A stretch of 64,000 bases of DNA from Streptomyces sp. NBC_01353 (lineage in GTDB: Bacteria; Actinomycetota; Actinomycetes; Streptomycetales; Streptomycetaceae), in assembly GCF_036237275.1 (NCBI RefSeq), contig NZ_CP108352.1, positions 3,348,001 through 3,412,000 on the forward strand. Reading direction: 5' to 3'. Below, piece after piece: positions 1-9,525 of this stretch. Each line of letters opens with the position of its first letter. Positions within the stretch are counted from its first letter, which is position 1. The translations under genes were made by a program, and so were the position numbers. A model generated the notes under the pieces. The model was not told the origin of the DNA and searched no databases. It worked only from the letters and a program-made list of their open reading frames with translations.

Positions 1-1
1 C

Positions 2-916
2 AACGGCGTCTCCGAGCTGATCCAGATGTCGATGCAGGCGCTGCTCGACGACGGCGACGAGGTGCTGGTCCCCGCCCCGGACTATCCGCTGTGGACCGCC
101 TCGGTCTCCCTGGCCGGCGGTACGGCCGTGCACTACCGCTGCGACGAGCAGGCGGACTGGATGCCGGACCTCGCCGACATCGAGCGGAAGATCACCGATC
201 GCACCAAGGCGATCGTGATCATCAACCCGAACAATCCCACGGGCGCCGTCTACGACGACGAGATGCTCCGGTCCCTCACCGAGATCGCCCGCCGCCACAA
301 TCTGGTCGTCTGTTCCGACGAGATCTACGACAAGATCCTCTACGACGGCACCACGCACACCCCCACCGCCGCCATCGCGCCCGACCTGCTCGTGCTCACC
401 TTCAACGGGATGAGCAAGAACTACCGGGTCGCCGGGTTCCGCTCCGGCTGGCTCGCGGTCTGCGGCCCCAAGGCCCACGCCACCTCGTACATCGAGGGGC
501 TGACGATCCTCGCCAACATGCGACTGTGCGCCAACATGCCCGCGCAGCACGCGGTGGCCGCCGCCCTCCAGGGCCGGCAGTCGATCGAGGACCTGGTCCT
601 GCCCGGCGGCCGGCTGCTCGAGCAGCGCGACACGGCGTACGAGCTGCTCACGCAGATCCCGGGCGTGACCTGTGTGAAGCCGAAGGGCGCCCTGTACCTC
701 TTCCCGCGGCTCGACCCGAACGTCTACAAGATCAAGGACGACCGGCAGATGGTCCTCGACCTGCTGCGGGCCGAGAAGATCATGGTGGTGCACGGCACCG
801 GCTTCAACTGGCACGAGCCGGACCACTTCCGGATCGTCACGCTCCCCGCGGCCACGGACCTGGCGGACGCGGTGACCCGGATCGGGCGCTTCCTGGACGG
901 GTACAGCCAGCCGTAG
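2..916 (+). CDS. Pyridoxal-phosphate aminotransferase, alanine/aspartate type (5' end cut by window)
   Basis: The C-terminal ~304 residues of a fold-type I class I/II aminotransferase. The reading frame is open to the first base, so the true start lies outside the window and about 100 residues are missing. Visible family motifs are PAPDYPLWTA (substrate and cofactor pocket), NPNNPTGAVY, the SDEIYDKI strand, and MSKNYRVAGFRSGW, which contains the Schiff-base lysine. This arrangement is typical of the AlaA-like alanine/pyruvate transaminases of actinobacteria, which move an amino group between alanine or a related amino acid and 2-oxoglutarate. Substrate specificity cannot be read from the sequence. 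The next gene is separated by an operator-like palindrome, so it is probably a separate transcription unit. Confidence 0.9.
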   Translation, partial: NGVSELIQMSMQALLDDGDEVLVPAPDYPLWTASVSLAGGTAVHYRCDEQADWMPDLADIERKITDRTKAIVIINPNNPTGAVYDDEMLRSLTEIARRHNLVVCSDEIYDKILYDGTTHTPTAAIAPDLLVLTFNGMSKNYRVAGFRSGWLAVCGPKAHATSYIEGLTILANMRLCANMPAQHAVAAALQGRQSIEDLVLPGGRLLEQRDTAYELLTQIPGVTCVKPKGALYLFPRLDPNVYKIKDDRQMVLDLLRAEKIMVVHGTGFNWHEPDHFRIVTLPAATDLADAVTRIGRFLDGYSQP

Positions 917-944
917 CCCCGCCCACATCGGACCACACTCAACT

Positions 945-959
945 TTAGATTGAATCTAA
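945..959 (+). promoter_or_regulatory. Perfect 15-bp palindrome inside a candidate promoter
   Basis: TTAGATT-G-AATCTAA is a perfect 7-bp inverted repeat with one central base, AT-rich in a very GC-rich setting. It fills the spacer between a weak -35-like TCAACT (939-944) and a -10-like TAGGAT (962-967). An operator overlapping the promoter would repress the gene at 999. Size and symmetry suit MarR- or Fur-like dimers; the cognate regulator is not identifiable here. Confidence 0.55.
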
Positions 960-998
960 GCTAGGATGGCTGCAGAGCTACTGCAGGAGGCCGTCCCC

Positions 999-1391
999 AT
1001 GTACGAACCGATCCGCACGAAGTCGGTCCACCGGATGGCCGACGACGACCAGAACGCGTACCCGCACCGCTCCCGCGAGGAAGAGCTGGACATTCAGCTC
1101 GCCGGACATCTCGCCGCGCTGCTCGCCGTCACGGACGAGCTGGGCGACGCGGCGGCCGGTGAGCTCATCGCCCGGCAGGTGGCGCGGCTGCGCGGCGCGC
1201 CGCCGGCCCGTCATGCGGGGCTGAGCGGCTCGAACCCCCGGTCGCTGCACCAACGCGCCCACGCCCTCGCGGGCCGCGCCCTGGTCGTCGCCGCCTCCCG
1301 GGCCGACACGGCCGTCGCGATCCTCGCCGCCGAGCGCATGGACGCGCACACCGCGGCGCTGACCTCGCCCGAGCTGGTCAGCGCCCCCTGA
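999..1391 (+). CDS. Conserved small protein of unknown function
   Basis: A soluble, Ala/Arg-rich protein of 130 residues without signal peptide or membrane segment. It begins MYEPIRTKSVHRM and looks helical throughout. I chose ATG 999 because GGAGG lies 8 bases upstream (986-990); an in-frame ATG at 966 lacks a ribosome binding site and overlaps the promoter palindrome. I do not recognise a domain. The operator-like repeat immediately upstream suggests tight, ligand-responsive expression, and a strong hairpin ends the unit directly downstream, so it is probably monocistronic. Confidence 0.7.
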   Translation: MYEPIRTKSVHRMADDDQNAYPHRSREEELDIQLAGHLAALLAVTDELGDAAAGELIARQVARLRGAPPARHAGLSGSNPRSLHQRAHALAGRALVVAASRADTAVAILAAERMDAHTAALTSPELVSAP

Positions 1392-1395
1392 CGGC

Positions 1396-1430
1396 CCCGG
1401 GCCGCGTGCCGGGGAGGCGCGCGGCCCGGG
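1396..1430 (+). terminator. Hairpin terminator
   Basis: CCCGGGCCGCG (1396-1406) pairs perfectly with CGCGGCCCGGG (1420-1430) directly after the stop codon of the small protein. There is no U tract, as is common for Streptomyces terminators. Confidence 0.6.
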
Positions 1431-1512
1431 TGCCACCCAGCCCGTACACGGCGCTCCGGTTCGGTACCGGGATCGGTCCTTCACCCGCCGTCCACCCAAC
1501 TCCCCCTGGAAT

Positions 1513-2631
1513 GTGGGCTTCCGCGAGCAACCTGCTCCCGTGAGACGCATCCTGGGAATCGTCCTCGCCGTCCTGCTCCTGGGCGGTGTGGCCGCCGTCC
1601 TCGTGGCGGGCGGCGACAAGGACAAGGGCACGGCAACGAAGACCGTGCGAGGAGTGATCGGATCGGAGAAGGCGGAGTTCTTCGCCGATCCCAAGGTGGT
1701 GAAGGCCCTGGCCGACAAGGGCTTCGCCGTGAAGGCGGAGACCTCCGGGTCCTGGGACATGGAGCAACTGCCGCTCGACGGCTACGACTTCGCGTTCCCG
1801 TCGTCCAAGGCGCCGGCCGACGAGCTGCGGGCCCGGACGAAGGTGAAGGGCGCCGTGCTGCGCCCCTTCTACTCGCCGCTCGTGGTCGTCGCCCACAGCT
1901 CCGCCGCCAAGGTCCTCGCCGACAACGGCCTGGTCACCCTGGGCGCCGGAGGCCGCACCGGCACCCTGCGCATGGGCCCGTACCTGGAGGCCGCGAAGGC
2001 GGACCGGACCTGGCAGCAGCTCAAGGGGGCTGCCGGACACCCGGAGTTGAGCGGCACGGTCTTCATCACGTCGACCGACCCGGTCGCCTCCAACTCCGGC
2101 GCGCTCTACCTGGCCGCGGCGAGCTATGTCGCCGACGGCGGCAAGGTGGCGGGCGACAAGGCGGCCGTGGACCGTACGGCGCCGCTGCTGCGCAAGCTGA
2201 TCCAGGTGCAGGGCGCCCAGCAGTCCGGCTCGGACGCCCCGTTCCGCGACTTCATCAGTGGTGTCGGCAATCAGCTGGTGCTCGTGTACGAGTCCCAGGT
2301 CGCCTCCCCGCTCCTCGCCGAGCAGGAACTGGGAGACCTGGTGGTGCTGTACCCGGACACCACGGTGATCAGCGACCACACGGTCGTACCGCTCAGCGAG
2401 AACGGCCGGGCGCTCGGCGAACTGCTCACCTCCGACAAGGAGTTGCGTGAGCTCGCGGTGGGCCACGGCTTCCGCCCGCAGGGCGCCGCCGCCGAGTTCA
2501 CGGCCGCGACCGCGGCACTCGAGGACCGCCTCAACCAGACCATGACCGGAGTCCGCCAGGCGCCCGTGCCCACCAGCGAGGTGCTGCACGAGATGGCGCG
2601 GCGGGCCCGAAGCCAGGGGGACCCCGCATGA
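1513..2631 (+). CDS. Membrane-anchored extracellular solute-binding-like protein
   Basis: A protein of up to 372 residues with one N-terminal hydrophobic helix (about residues 12-31, RRILGIVLAVLLLGGVAAVL) followed by a periplasmic-binding-protein-like extracellular domain. That domain includes the stretches GTVFITSTDP and ASNSGALYLA, resembling sulfate/molybdate-type binding folds. No lipobox cysteine is visible, so it is probably held by the uncleaved helix. GTG 1513 gives the longest frame; GTG 1540 would start right at the arginines before the helix and is equally plausible, and neither has a good ribosome binding site. It is the first gene of the TelA operon and its stop overlaps the telA-like start (ATGA). 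No permease or transport ATPase accompanies it, so it may sense or scaffold rather than import. Confidence 0.75.
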   Translation: MGFREQPAPVRRILGIVLAVLLLGGVAAVLVAGGDKDKGTATKTVRGVIGSEKAEFFADPKVVKALADKGFAVKAETSGSWDMEQLPLDGYDFAFPSSKAPADELRARTKVKGAVLRPFYSPLVVVAHSSAAKVLADNGLVTLGAGGRTGTLRMGPYLEAAKADRTWQQLKGAAGHPELSGTVFITSTDPVASNSGALYLAAASYVADGGKVAGDKAAVDRTAPLLRKLIQVQGAQQSGSDAPFRDFISGVGNQLVLVYESQVASPLLAEQELGDLVVLYPDTTVISDHTVVPLSENGRALGELLTSDKELRELAVGHGFRPQGAAAEFTAATAALEDRLNQTMTGVRQAPVPTSEVLHEMARRARSQGDPA

Positions 2632-3797
2632 CCACACCCGAAGCCCCGTTGATCCTCACCCCGCCGGAGCCGGTCGCCCCGGTCCGTACCGAACAGGCCT
2701 CCGGCCTCGTCCCGCTCGACGAGTCCGTCCGCACCGAGATGACCCGCAGGGCGGTCGAGTACGTCGGCTCGCTCGCCGGACTCGACACCCGCTCGCCCGA
2801 GTTCGCGGGCCGCATCGGGGAGATCGCCGCCCTCGGGGCCGGCGAGATGCGCAGCGCCGCGGCGCAGTCGAACCGGATGCTCGACCGTACGGTCCGCTCG
2901 CTGGCCGACGGCGGCGGCGACGCCCGGTCGCGGGTCGGCTCCTCACTGGTGGAGCTGCGTCGCACCGTCGAGGACCTCGACCCGCGCGACACCCCCGGCA
3001 AGGGGGCACGGCGGTTCCTGTCCAAGCTGCCGGGCGGCAACAAGCTGCGCGACCACGTCGCCAAGTACGCCTCCTCCCAGGGCACGCTGAACCGGATCGT
3101 GGGGTCGCTGCGCGGCGGCCAGGACGAGCTGCGCCGCGACAACGCGGCGCTGCAGACCGAGCGGGCCAGGCTCTGGGAGACCATGGGCAAGCTCCAGGAG
3201 TACGCGGTCCTCACCGAGGCGCTCGACGCGGCCGTGGAGGAGCGCATCGCGCTGACGGCGGATCCGTCGGCGGCGGACGCCCTACGCTCCGACGTCCTCT
3301 TCCCCGTCCGCCAGAAGCACCAGGATCTGCTGACCCAACTCGCCGTCTGCGCCCAGGGATACCTGGCGATGGACGTCGTCCGCCGCAACAACGACGAGCT
3401 GATCAAGGGCGTCGACCGGGCGGCGACGACGACGGTCTCGGCGCTGCGGATCGCGGTGATGCTCTCCTCCGCGCTGGAGAACCAGCGGAAGGTGGTCGAG
3501 CAGGTCAACGTCCTGCGCTCGACGACGGAGGACCTGATCCGCGGCAACGCGGAGATGCTGGCGACCCAGAGCGGCGAGATCCAACGCATCGCGGCGGAAC
3601 CGGCGGTGGGCGCGGAGACGCTGCGCACGGCGTTCCAGCAGATCTACCGGACGCTCGACGCGATCGACACGTACAAGGTCCAGGCGACGGAGTCGATGGC
3701 GGCGACGGTCGAGTCCCTGACGGCCGAACTCCAGACGGCCAGTGCCTACCTGGACCGCACCCGCCGCAAGAGCGCACTGGAAGGCGGCCTGGAATGA
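2628..3797 (+). CDS. TelA-family toxic anion resistance protein
   Basis: A 389-residue member of the TelA family (PF05816), soluble and largely alpha-helical with long coiled-coil stretches. Recognisable family segments are SSLVELRRTVEDLDP, KLQEYAVLTEALD, the Gln/Lys-rich PVRQKHQDLLTQLAVCAQGY and RRNNDELIKGVDRA. The family is linked to tellurite and other stress tolerance, although the biochemical role is unresolved. It usually sits beside XpaC-like membrane proteins, and here is translationally coupled on both sides (4-base overlaps) to two solute-binding-like proteins. That arrangement points to an envelope-associated stress complex. Confidence 0.88.
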   Translation: MTTPEAPLILTPPEPVAPVRTEQASGLVPLDESVRTEMTRRAVEYVGSLAGLDTRSPEFAGRIGEIAALGAGEMRSAAAQSNRMLDRTVRSLADGGGDARSRVGSSLVELRRTVEDLDPRDTPGKGARRFLSKLPGGNKLRDHVAKYASSQGTLNRIVGSLRGGQDELRRDNAALQTERARLWETMGKLQEYAVLTEALDAAVEERIALTADPSAADALRSDVLFPVRQKHQDLLTQLAVCAQGYLAMDVVRRNNDELIKGVDRAATTTVSALRIAVMLSSALENQRKVVEQVNVLRSTTEDLIRGNAEMLATQSGEIQRIAAEPAVGAETLRTAFQQIYRTLDAIDTYKVQATESMAATVESLTAELQTASAYLDRTRRKSALEGGLE

Positions 3798-5446
3798 CAC
3801 CCTCGGCACCCGGGTCCGGCAGACCTACGCCGGCCACCACCCCCGCCGACGACGTGGCCGCCCGCACGGGCGCTCGGCGCGCCACCCGCCCCTCCGCCCT
3901 GGCGCTCGCGCTCGTCGCGGTCGTGGCCGCCGTCACCGCCTGCACCGCCGGCGGGGGCGGCGACGGCGACGGCGGTACGCAGGCGAACTCGCCCCGCACG
4001 CTCCGCGTCCTCGCCTCGTCCGAGCTCGCAGACATGGAGCCCGTTCTCGACGAGGCGCACAAGGCGACCGGGGTCACGGTCCGTCCCACCTATGTCGGCA
4101 CGCTCGACGCCGTCGAGCAGATCGCGTCCGGCGCGGCGGAGAAGTCGTACGACGCGGTCTGGCTCTCCTCCAACGACTACCTGCGGCTGCGTCCCGACAC
4201 CGCGAAGAAGATCACCGGCGAGACCCCGATCATGACCTCTCCGGTCGCCCTCGGTATCCGCCCGGGCGCCGTGGCCCGCCTCGGCTGGGACCCGGCCAAG
4301 GTCACCTGGTCGCAGATCCACCGGGCCGTCGCCGAGAAGAAGCTCGGCTACGGCATGACCGATCCGGCCCGTTCCAACTCCGGCTTCTCCGCACTGGTCT
4401 CCATCGCCTCCGGTCTCTCCGGCGCCCAGTCCGCCCTCACCGAGAAGGACGTCGCCGCGGCCACGCCGAAGCTCAAGGAGTTCTTCGGGGGCCAGAAGCT
4501 GACCTCCGGCTCCTCCGGCTGGCTGGCCACCGCATGGTCCCGCCGCACCGACGTCGACGCGCTGATCAACTACGAGTCCGTGCTGCTCAACTCGGCCGAG
4601 AAGCTCACGGTCGTCCGCCCCGCCGACGGTGTCGTCACCGCCGACTACCCCTTCACGCTCCTCACCTCCGCGAGCCGGGACGCGAAGCAGGCGGCCGCGA
4701 GCCTCACCGCCCATCTCCGTACCCCGAGCGCCCAGCGGATGATCACCAACCGGACCCTGCGCCGCCCGGTGGTCCCCGGTGTGGAGCTCGCGGAGCCGCT
4801 CACCGCCGACCAGCGCCGCGAACTGCCGTTCCCCGGCAGCCGGTCCGTCGCGGACGGCCTCCTCGACGCGTACGAGAACAAGCTCCGCCGCCCCTCCCGT
4901 ACCGTCTACGTCCTCGACACCTCCGGCTCCATGGAGGGTGAGCGGCTGGCCCGGCTCAGGTCGGCGCTGGCCGAGCTGACCGGGGACTTCCGGGACCGCG
5001 AGACGGTCACCCTGATGCCCTTCGGCTCCGCGGTGAAGCAGGGCGAGGTCCGTACGTACACGGTCGACCCGGCCGCCCCGCAGACGGCCATCGACGCCAT
5101 GCGCGCCCAGGCGGGCGGGCTCTCCGCCTCCGGCGGCACCGCGATCTACTCCAGCCTGAAGGAGGCGTACGAGCATCTCGGCACCGCCCCCGACGGCGAC
5201 ACCTTCACCTCGATCGTGCTGATGACGGACGGCGAGAACACCGACGGCGAACCGGCCGCCGCGTTCGACTCCTTCTACCGGGGCCGGCCGCCCGCCCAGC
5301 GGCGGACTCCGGTCTTCCCGATCCTCTTCGGGGACTCCGACCGCACCGAACTCGACCACATCGCGTCCCTGACCGGCGGCCGGCTCTTCGACGCCACCAA
5401 GGGCTCGCTGGACGGAGCCTTCGAGGAGATCCGTGGCTACCAGTAA
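3794..5446 (+). CDS. Lipoprotein fusing a solute-binding domain to a von Willebrand factor A domain
   Basis: A 550-residue secreted lipoprotein. The N-terminus has a hydrophobic run ending in a lipobox-like VTAC (Cys near residue 50). Residues ~65-340 form a periplasmic binding-protein-like domain (LASSELADMEPVL, YDAVWLSSNDY). Residues ~370-550 form a vWA domain with an intact MIDAS: DTSGS near residue 374, the Thr in GGTAIYSS, and MTDGENTDG. A metal-dependent ligand-binding module joined to a solute receptor is unusual, and it may present a captured ligand or partner to the TelA system. It overlaps telA by ATGA and the next gene by 14 bases. Confidence 0.85.
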   Translation: MTPSAPGSGRPTPATTPADDVAARTGARRATRPSALALALVAVVAAVTACTAGGGGDGDGGTQANSPRTLRVLASSELADMEPVLDEAHKATGVTVRPTYVGTLDAVEQIASGAAEKSYDAVWLSSNDYLRLRPDTAKKITGETPIMTSPVALGIRPGAVARLGWDPAKVTWSQIHRAVAEKKLGYGMTDPARSNSGFSALVSIASGLSGAQSALTEKDVAAATPKLKEFFGGQKLTSGSSGWLATAWSRRTDVDALINYESVLLNSAEKLTVVRPADGVVTADYPFTLLTSASRDAKQAAASLTAHLRTPSAQRMITNRTLRRPVVPGVELAEPLTADQRRELPFPGSRSVADGLLDAYENKLRRPSRTVYVLDTSGSMEGERLARLRSALAELTGDFRDRETVTLMPFGSAVKQGEVRTYTVDPAAPQTAIDAMRAQAGGLSASGGTAIYSSLKEAYEHLGTAPDGDTFTSIVLMTDGENTDGEPAAAFDSFYRGRPPAQRRTPVFPILFGDSDRTELDHIASLTGGRLFDATKGSLDGAFEEIRGYQ

Positions 5447-6023
5447 GGCCGTCGCCTTCCTCGAGTCCCGCAAGAACCTGACCGGCTGCACCTGCGGCCT
5501 GGCCGGGCTCGCCCTCACCTTCACCGGTGCGGCCGGCTCCCTCTGGCCGGTGGTCGTCGTCGGCCTGTACGGCGCGGGCGCGCTGATCGCCCCGCCCGAG
5601 CGGCCGCCGGCGCCGGAGTTCCCGGACGCGGCGGAGCAGCTCGACGCCCTGCGGGCGGACTTCACGACCCTGCGCGGCTATCTCACCGAGGTCGAGCTGC
5701 CGCCCGCCGCGGCCGGCCGTCTCACCGAGCTGGACGCCCTGGTCGAGGCGCTCCTCGCACCGGGCTGGGTCAGCGATCCGGAGCATCTGCACGTGCTGGC
5801 CCGTGCGGTGCGCCAGGACATCCCGGAGGCGGTGGACACCTTCGTACGGACTCGTTGGTGGACCCGGGTCACGCCGGGTTCCGAGCCTCCGGAGCGCCAT
5901 CTCGAACGCCAACTGAGTGCTCTCCACGCCGAGGCCGCCCAGATCGCCGCCGCCCTCCATGAGGCGGAGGAGGTGCGCCAGCGCACGCACACGCGGTACC
6001 TCGAAGACCGACGCGATCTCTGA
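5433..6023 (+). CDS. Small membrane protein of the TelA operon (XpaC-like position)
   Basis: A 196-residue protein with two closely spaced hydrophobic helices at about residues 17-53, then a soluble helical domain ending in an Arg/Glu-rich tail. The GTG start at 5433 is supported by GAGGAG 6 bases upstream and lies inside the end of the previous gene. In other bacteria TelA is paired with XpaC/YceH-type membrane proteins of similar size and order. I assign it to that role by position and topology only; I cannot confirm the family from motifs. Confidence 0.7.
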   Translation: MATSKAVAFLESRKNLTGCTCGLAGLALTFTGAAGSLWPVVVVGLYGAGALIAPPERPPAPEFPDAAEQLDALRADFTTLRGYLTEVELPPAAAGRLTELDALVEALLAPGWVSDPEHLHVLARAVRQDIPEAVDTFVRTRWWTRVTPGSEPPERHLERQLSALHAEAAQIAAALHEAEEVRQRTHTRYLEDRRDL

Positions 6024-6057
6024 CCGCAACCGCCGCGCCGGTTGAGGCGCAAAGAAG

Positions 6058-6105
6058 TGCACCGGCCCCCGAAGCCGTGAGGGGGCTTCGGGGGACCGGT
6101 GTGCA
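6058..6105. terminator. Convergent bidirectional hairpin terminator
   Basis: A long near-perfect stem: 6058-6076 (ending CGAAGCC) pairs with 6084-6105 (starting GGCTTCG) around a GTGAGGG loop, with one or two bulged bases. It lies between the convergent TelA operon and pckG and can serve both strands. Confidence 0.75.
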
Positions 6106-6181
6106 TCGTGACGAGCCGTTCGTGACCCCACTGGTCAGGGCGGTGTTCGGGGCGACCCGACACGAGTCTTGAGGTGCGGGA

Positions 6182-8005
<1,824 letters not shown>

Positions 8006-8170
8006 GATTGCTCCTTGATGAGGGGTTTTTAGATGTCTGCCCCGTGGGGGCTGCGACCCGGATGCGTCGTAGCTGCTCATCCGGTGCCGACCGCACTCAT
8101 TTGATCATCCGACGCATACGCCCATATGTCCAGAGGGCCGCACACGTGAGCATCGCCACTCGTAGCCGGG

Positions 8171-8193
8171 ACCTACGGGGGCGTAGGTAGCAT
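8171..8193 (+). promoter_or_regulatory. Inverted repeat plus -10 for a probably leaderless transcript
   Basis: ACCTACG-GGGG-CGTAGGT (8171-8188) is a perfect 7-bp inverted repeat that runs into TAGCAT (8188-8193), a reasonable -10. Transcription would start at about 8200, the first base of the ATG at 8201, giving a leaderless mRNA. The repeat is placed where a repressor would block RNA polymerase. No convincing -35 was found. Confidence 0.45.
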
Positions 8194-8200
8194 TCGGCTC

Positions 8201-8893
8201 ATGACTTCAGCCGTGCCGGACGTGCCCCGGACAGAGCACACCTCGTCCCACCCGCATCTGCTGAAGCCCAGGCTCAGAGGCTGGCTGCACGCGGGGATGT
8301 TCCCGGCGGTGATCGTCGCGGGTCTCACCCTCGTCGCGCTCTCCGACTCGCCGCGAGCCCGGATCGCCTGCGGGATCTACGTCCTCACCGCCTGCCTGCT
8401 CTTCGGCATCAGCGCGCTGTACCACCGCGGCAACTGGGGTCCGCGCGGCGAGGCCATCCTGCGACGTCTGGACCACGCCAACATCTTTCTGATCATCGCG
8501 GGCACCTATACCCCGCTCACGCTGCTGCTTCTCCCCGATTCCACCGGGCGGCCGCTCATGTGGGCGGTCTGGGCCGCCGCCACGGCCGGCATCGCCTTCC
8601 GGGTCTTCTGGGTCGGCGCCCCCCGCTGGCTGTACACGCCCTGCTACATCGCGATGGGCTGGGCCGCCGTCTTCTTCCTGCCCGACTTCATGCGGGCCGG
8701 CGGCATCGCCGTCCTCGTCCTCGTCATCGTCGGCGGACTGCTCTACAGCGCGGGCGGCGTGATCTACGGCATGAAGCGGCCGAACCCGTCCCCGCGCTGG
8801 TTCGGCTTCCACGAGGTCTTCCACTCGCTGACCCTGGCGGCCTTCATCGTCCACTACGTCGGCATCTCGCTGGTCGCCTACCAGCACGCGTGA
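8201..8893 (+). CDS. Hemolysin III / PAQR-family integral membrane protein
   Basis: A 230-residue protein with about seven hydrophobic helices. It carries the conserved metal-site residues of the PAQR/hemolysin III superfamily: SALYH near residue 75, LDHANIF near 92, and HEVFH near 203-207. Family members are zinc-dependent membrane proteins, with ceramidase-like activity in eukaryotic relatives; the bacterial substrate is generally unknown and haemolysis is not implied. There is no Shine-Dalgarno sequence before ATG 8201, consistent with the leaderless promoter just upstream. A TetR regulator follows almost without gap and may be co-transcribed. Confidence 0.9.
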   Translation: MTSAVPDVPRTEHTSSHPHLLKPRLRGWLHAGMFPAVIVAGLTLVALSDSPRARIACGIYVLTACLLFGISALYHRGNWGPRGEAILRRLDHANIFLIIAGTYTPLTLLLLPDSTGRPLMWAVWAAATAGIAFRVFWVGAPRWLYTPCYIAMGWAAVFFLPDFMRAGGIAVLVLVIVGGLLYSAGGVIYGMKRPNPSPRWFGFHEVFHSLTLAAFIVHYVGISLVAYQHA

Positions 8894-8901
8894 GCCCCAC
8901 A

Positions 8902-9525
8902 ATGGCGGCCATGGCAGCCGATCCGACCCCTCCGCCCAGCCTGCGCGAACGCAAGAAGCTCAGGACCCGCGCCGCGATCCGGAAGGCCACCTACCGGCTC
9001 GTCGCCGAGCAGGGGTACGAAGCGGCCACCGTGGAACGCATCGCGGCGGCCGCCGACGTCTCCCCCTCCACCGTGGTGCGCTACTTCCCGGTCAAGGAGG
9101 ACATCCTCCTCACCGACGAGAGCGACGCCGTCCTCGACGCCCGGCTTCGGGCCCGGCCCGCCGACGAGGAGCCGCTGGAGTCCCTGCGCGCCGTCGTCCT
9201 CGACGCGGTCGCGACGGCGTTCGCCGACGAGCCGGAGGAGACCCGGCTGCGCGCCCGCGTCATGGTCGAGGTCCCGGCCGTACGGGCCCGGCTCACCGAG
9301 ACCGCCGCCGAGACCGCGCAGCTGCTGGCCCGCGCCCTCGCCGAGCGCACCGGCCGCGAACCCGACGACCTGGAGGTACGGGTCTTCACGGCGGCGGTCC
9401 TGGGCGCCCTGCGCGAGGCGACCGTCTACTGGGCCGAACGCGGACAGACCGACGACCTGGTCCGCCTTCTCGACCGGACCGTCGACACCCTCAAGGGCGG
9501 CCTGTCGCTCCGAGCGCTCCCCTGA
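8902..9525 (+). CDS. TetR-family transcriptional regulator
   Basis: A 207-residue repressor-type protein. The N-terminal helix-turn-helix shows the TetR pattern (TRAAIRKATYRLVAEQGY, then TVERIAAAADVSPSTVVRYF). The C-terminal ligand domain is helical and unspecific, with a family-typical Arg-rich segment RARVMVEVPAVRARL. Possible starts are ATG 8902 or 8911, or a GTG at 8890 that would overlap the hemolysin III stop by 4 bases; none has a clear ribosome binding site, favouring translational coupling. Its 3' end overlaps the convergent GH26-like gene by 35 bases, so no terminator separates them. Confidence 0.88.
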   Translation: MAAMAADPTPPPSLRERKKLRTRAAIRKATYRLVAEQGYEAATVERIAAAADVSPSTVVRYFPVKEDILLTDESDAVLDARLRARPADEEPLESLRAVVLDAVATAFADEPEETRLRARVMVEVPAVRARLTETAAETAQLLARALAERTGREPDDLEVRVFTAAVLGALREATVYWAERGQTDDLVRLLDRTVDTLKGGLSLRALP

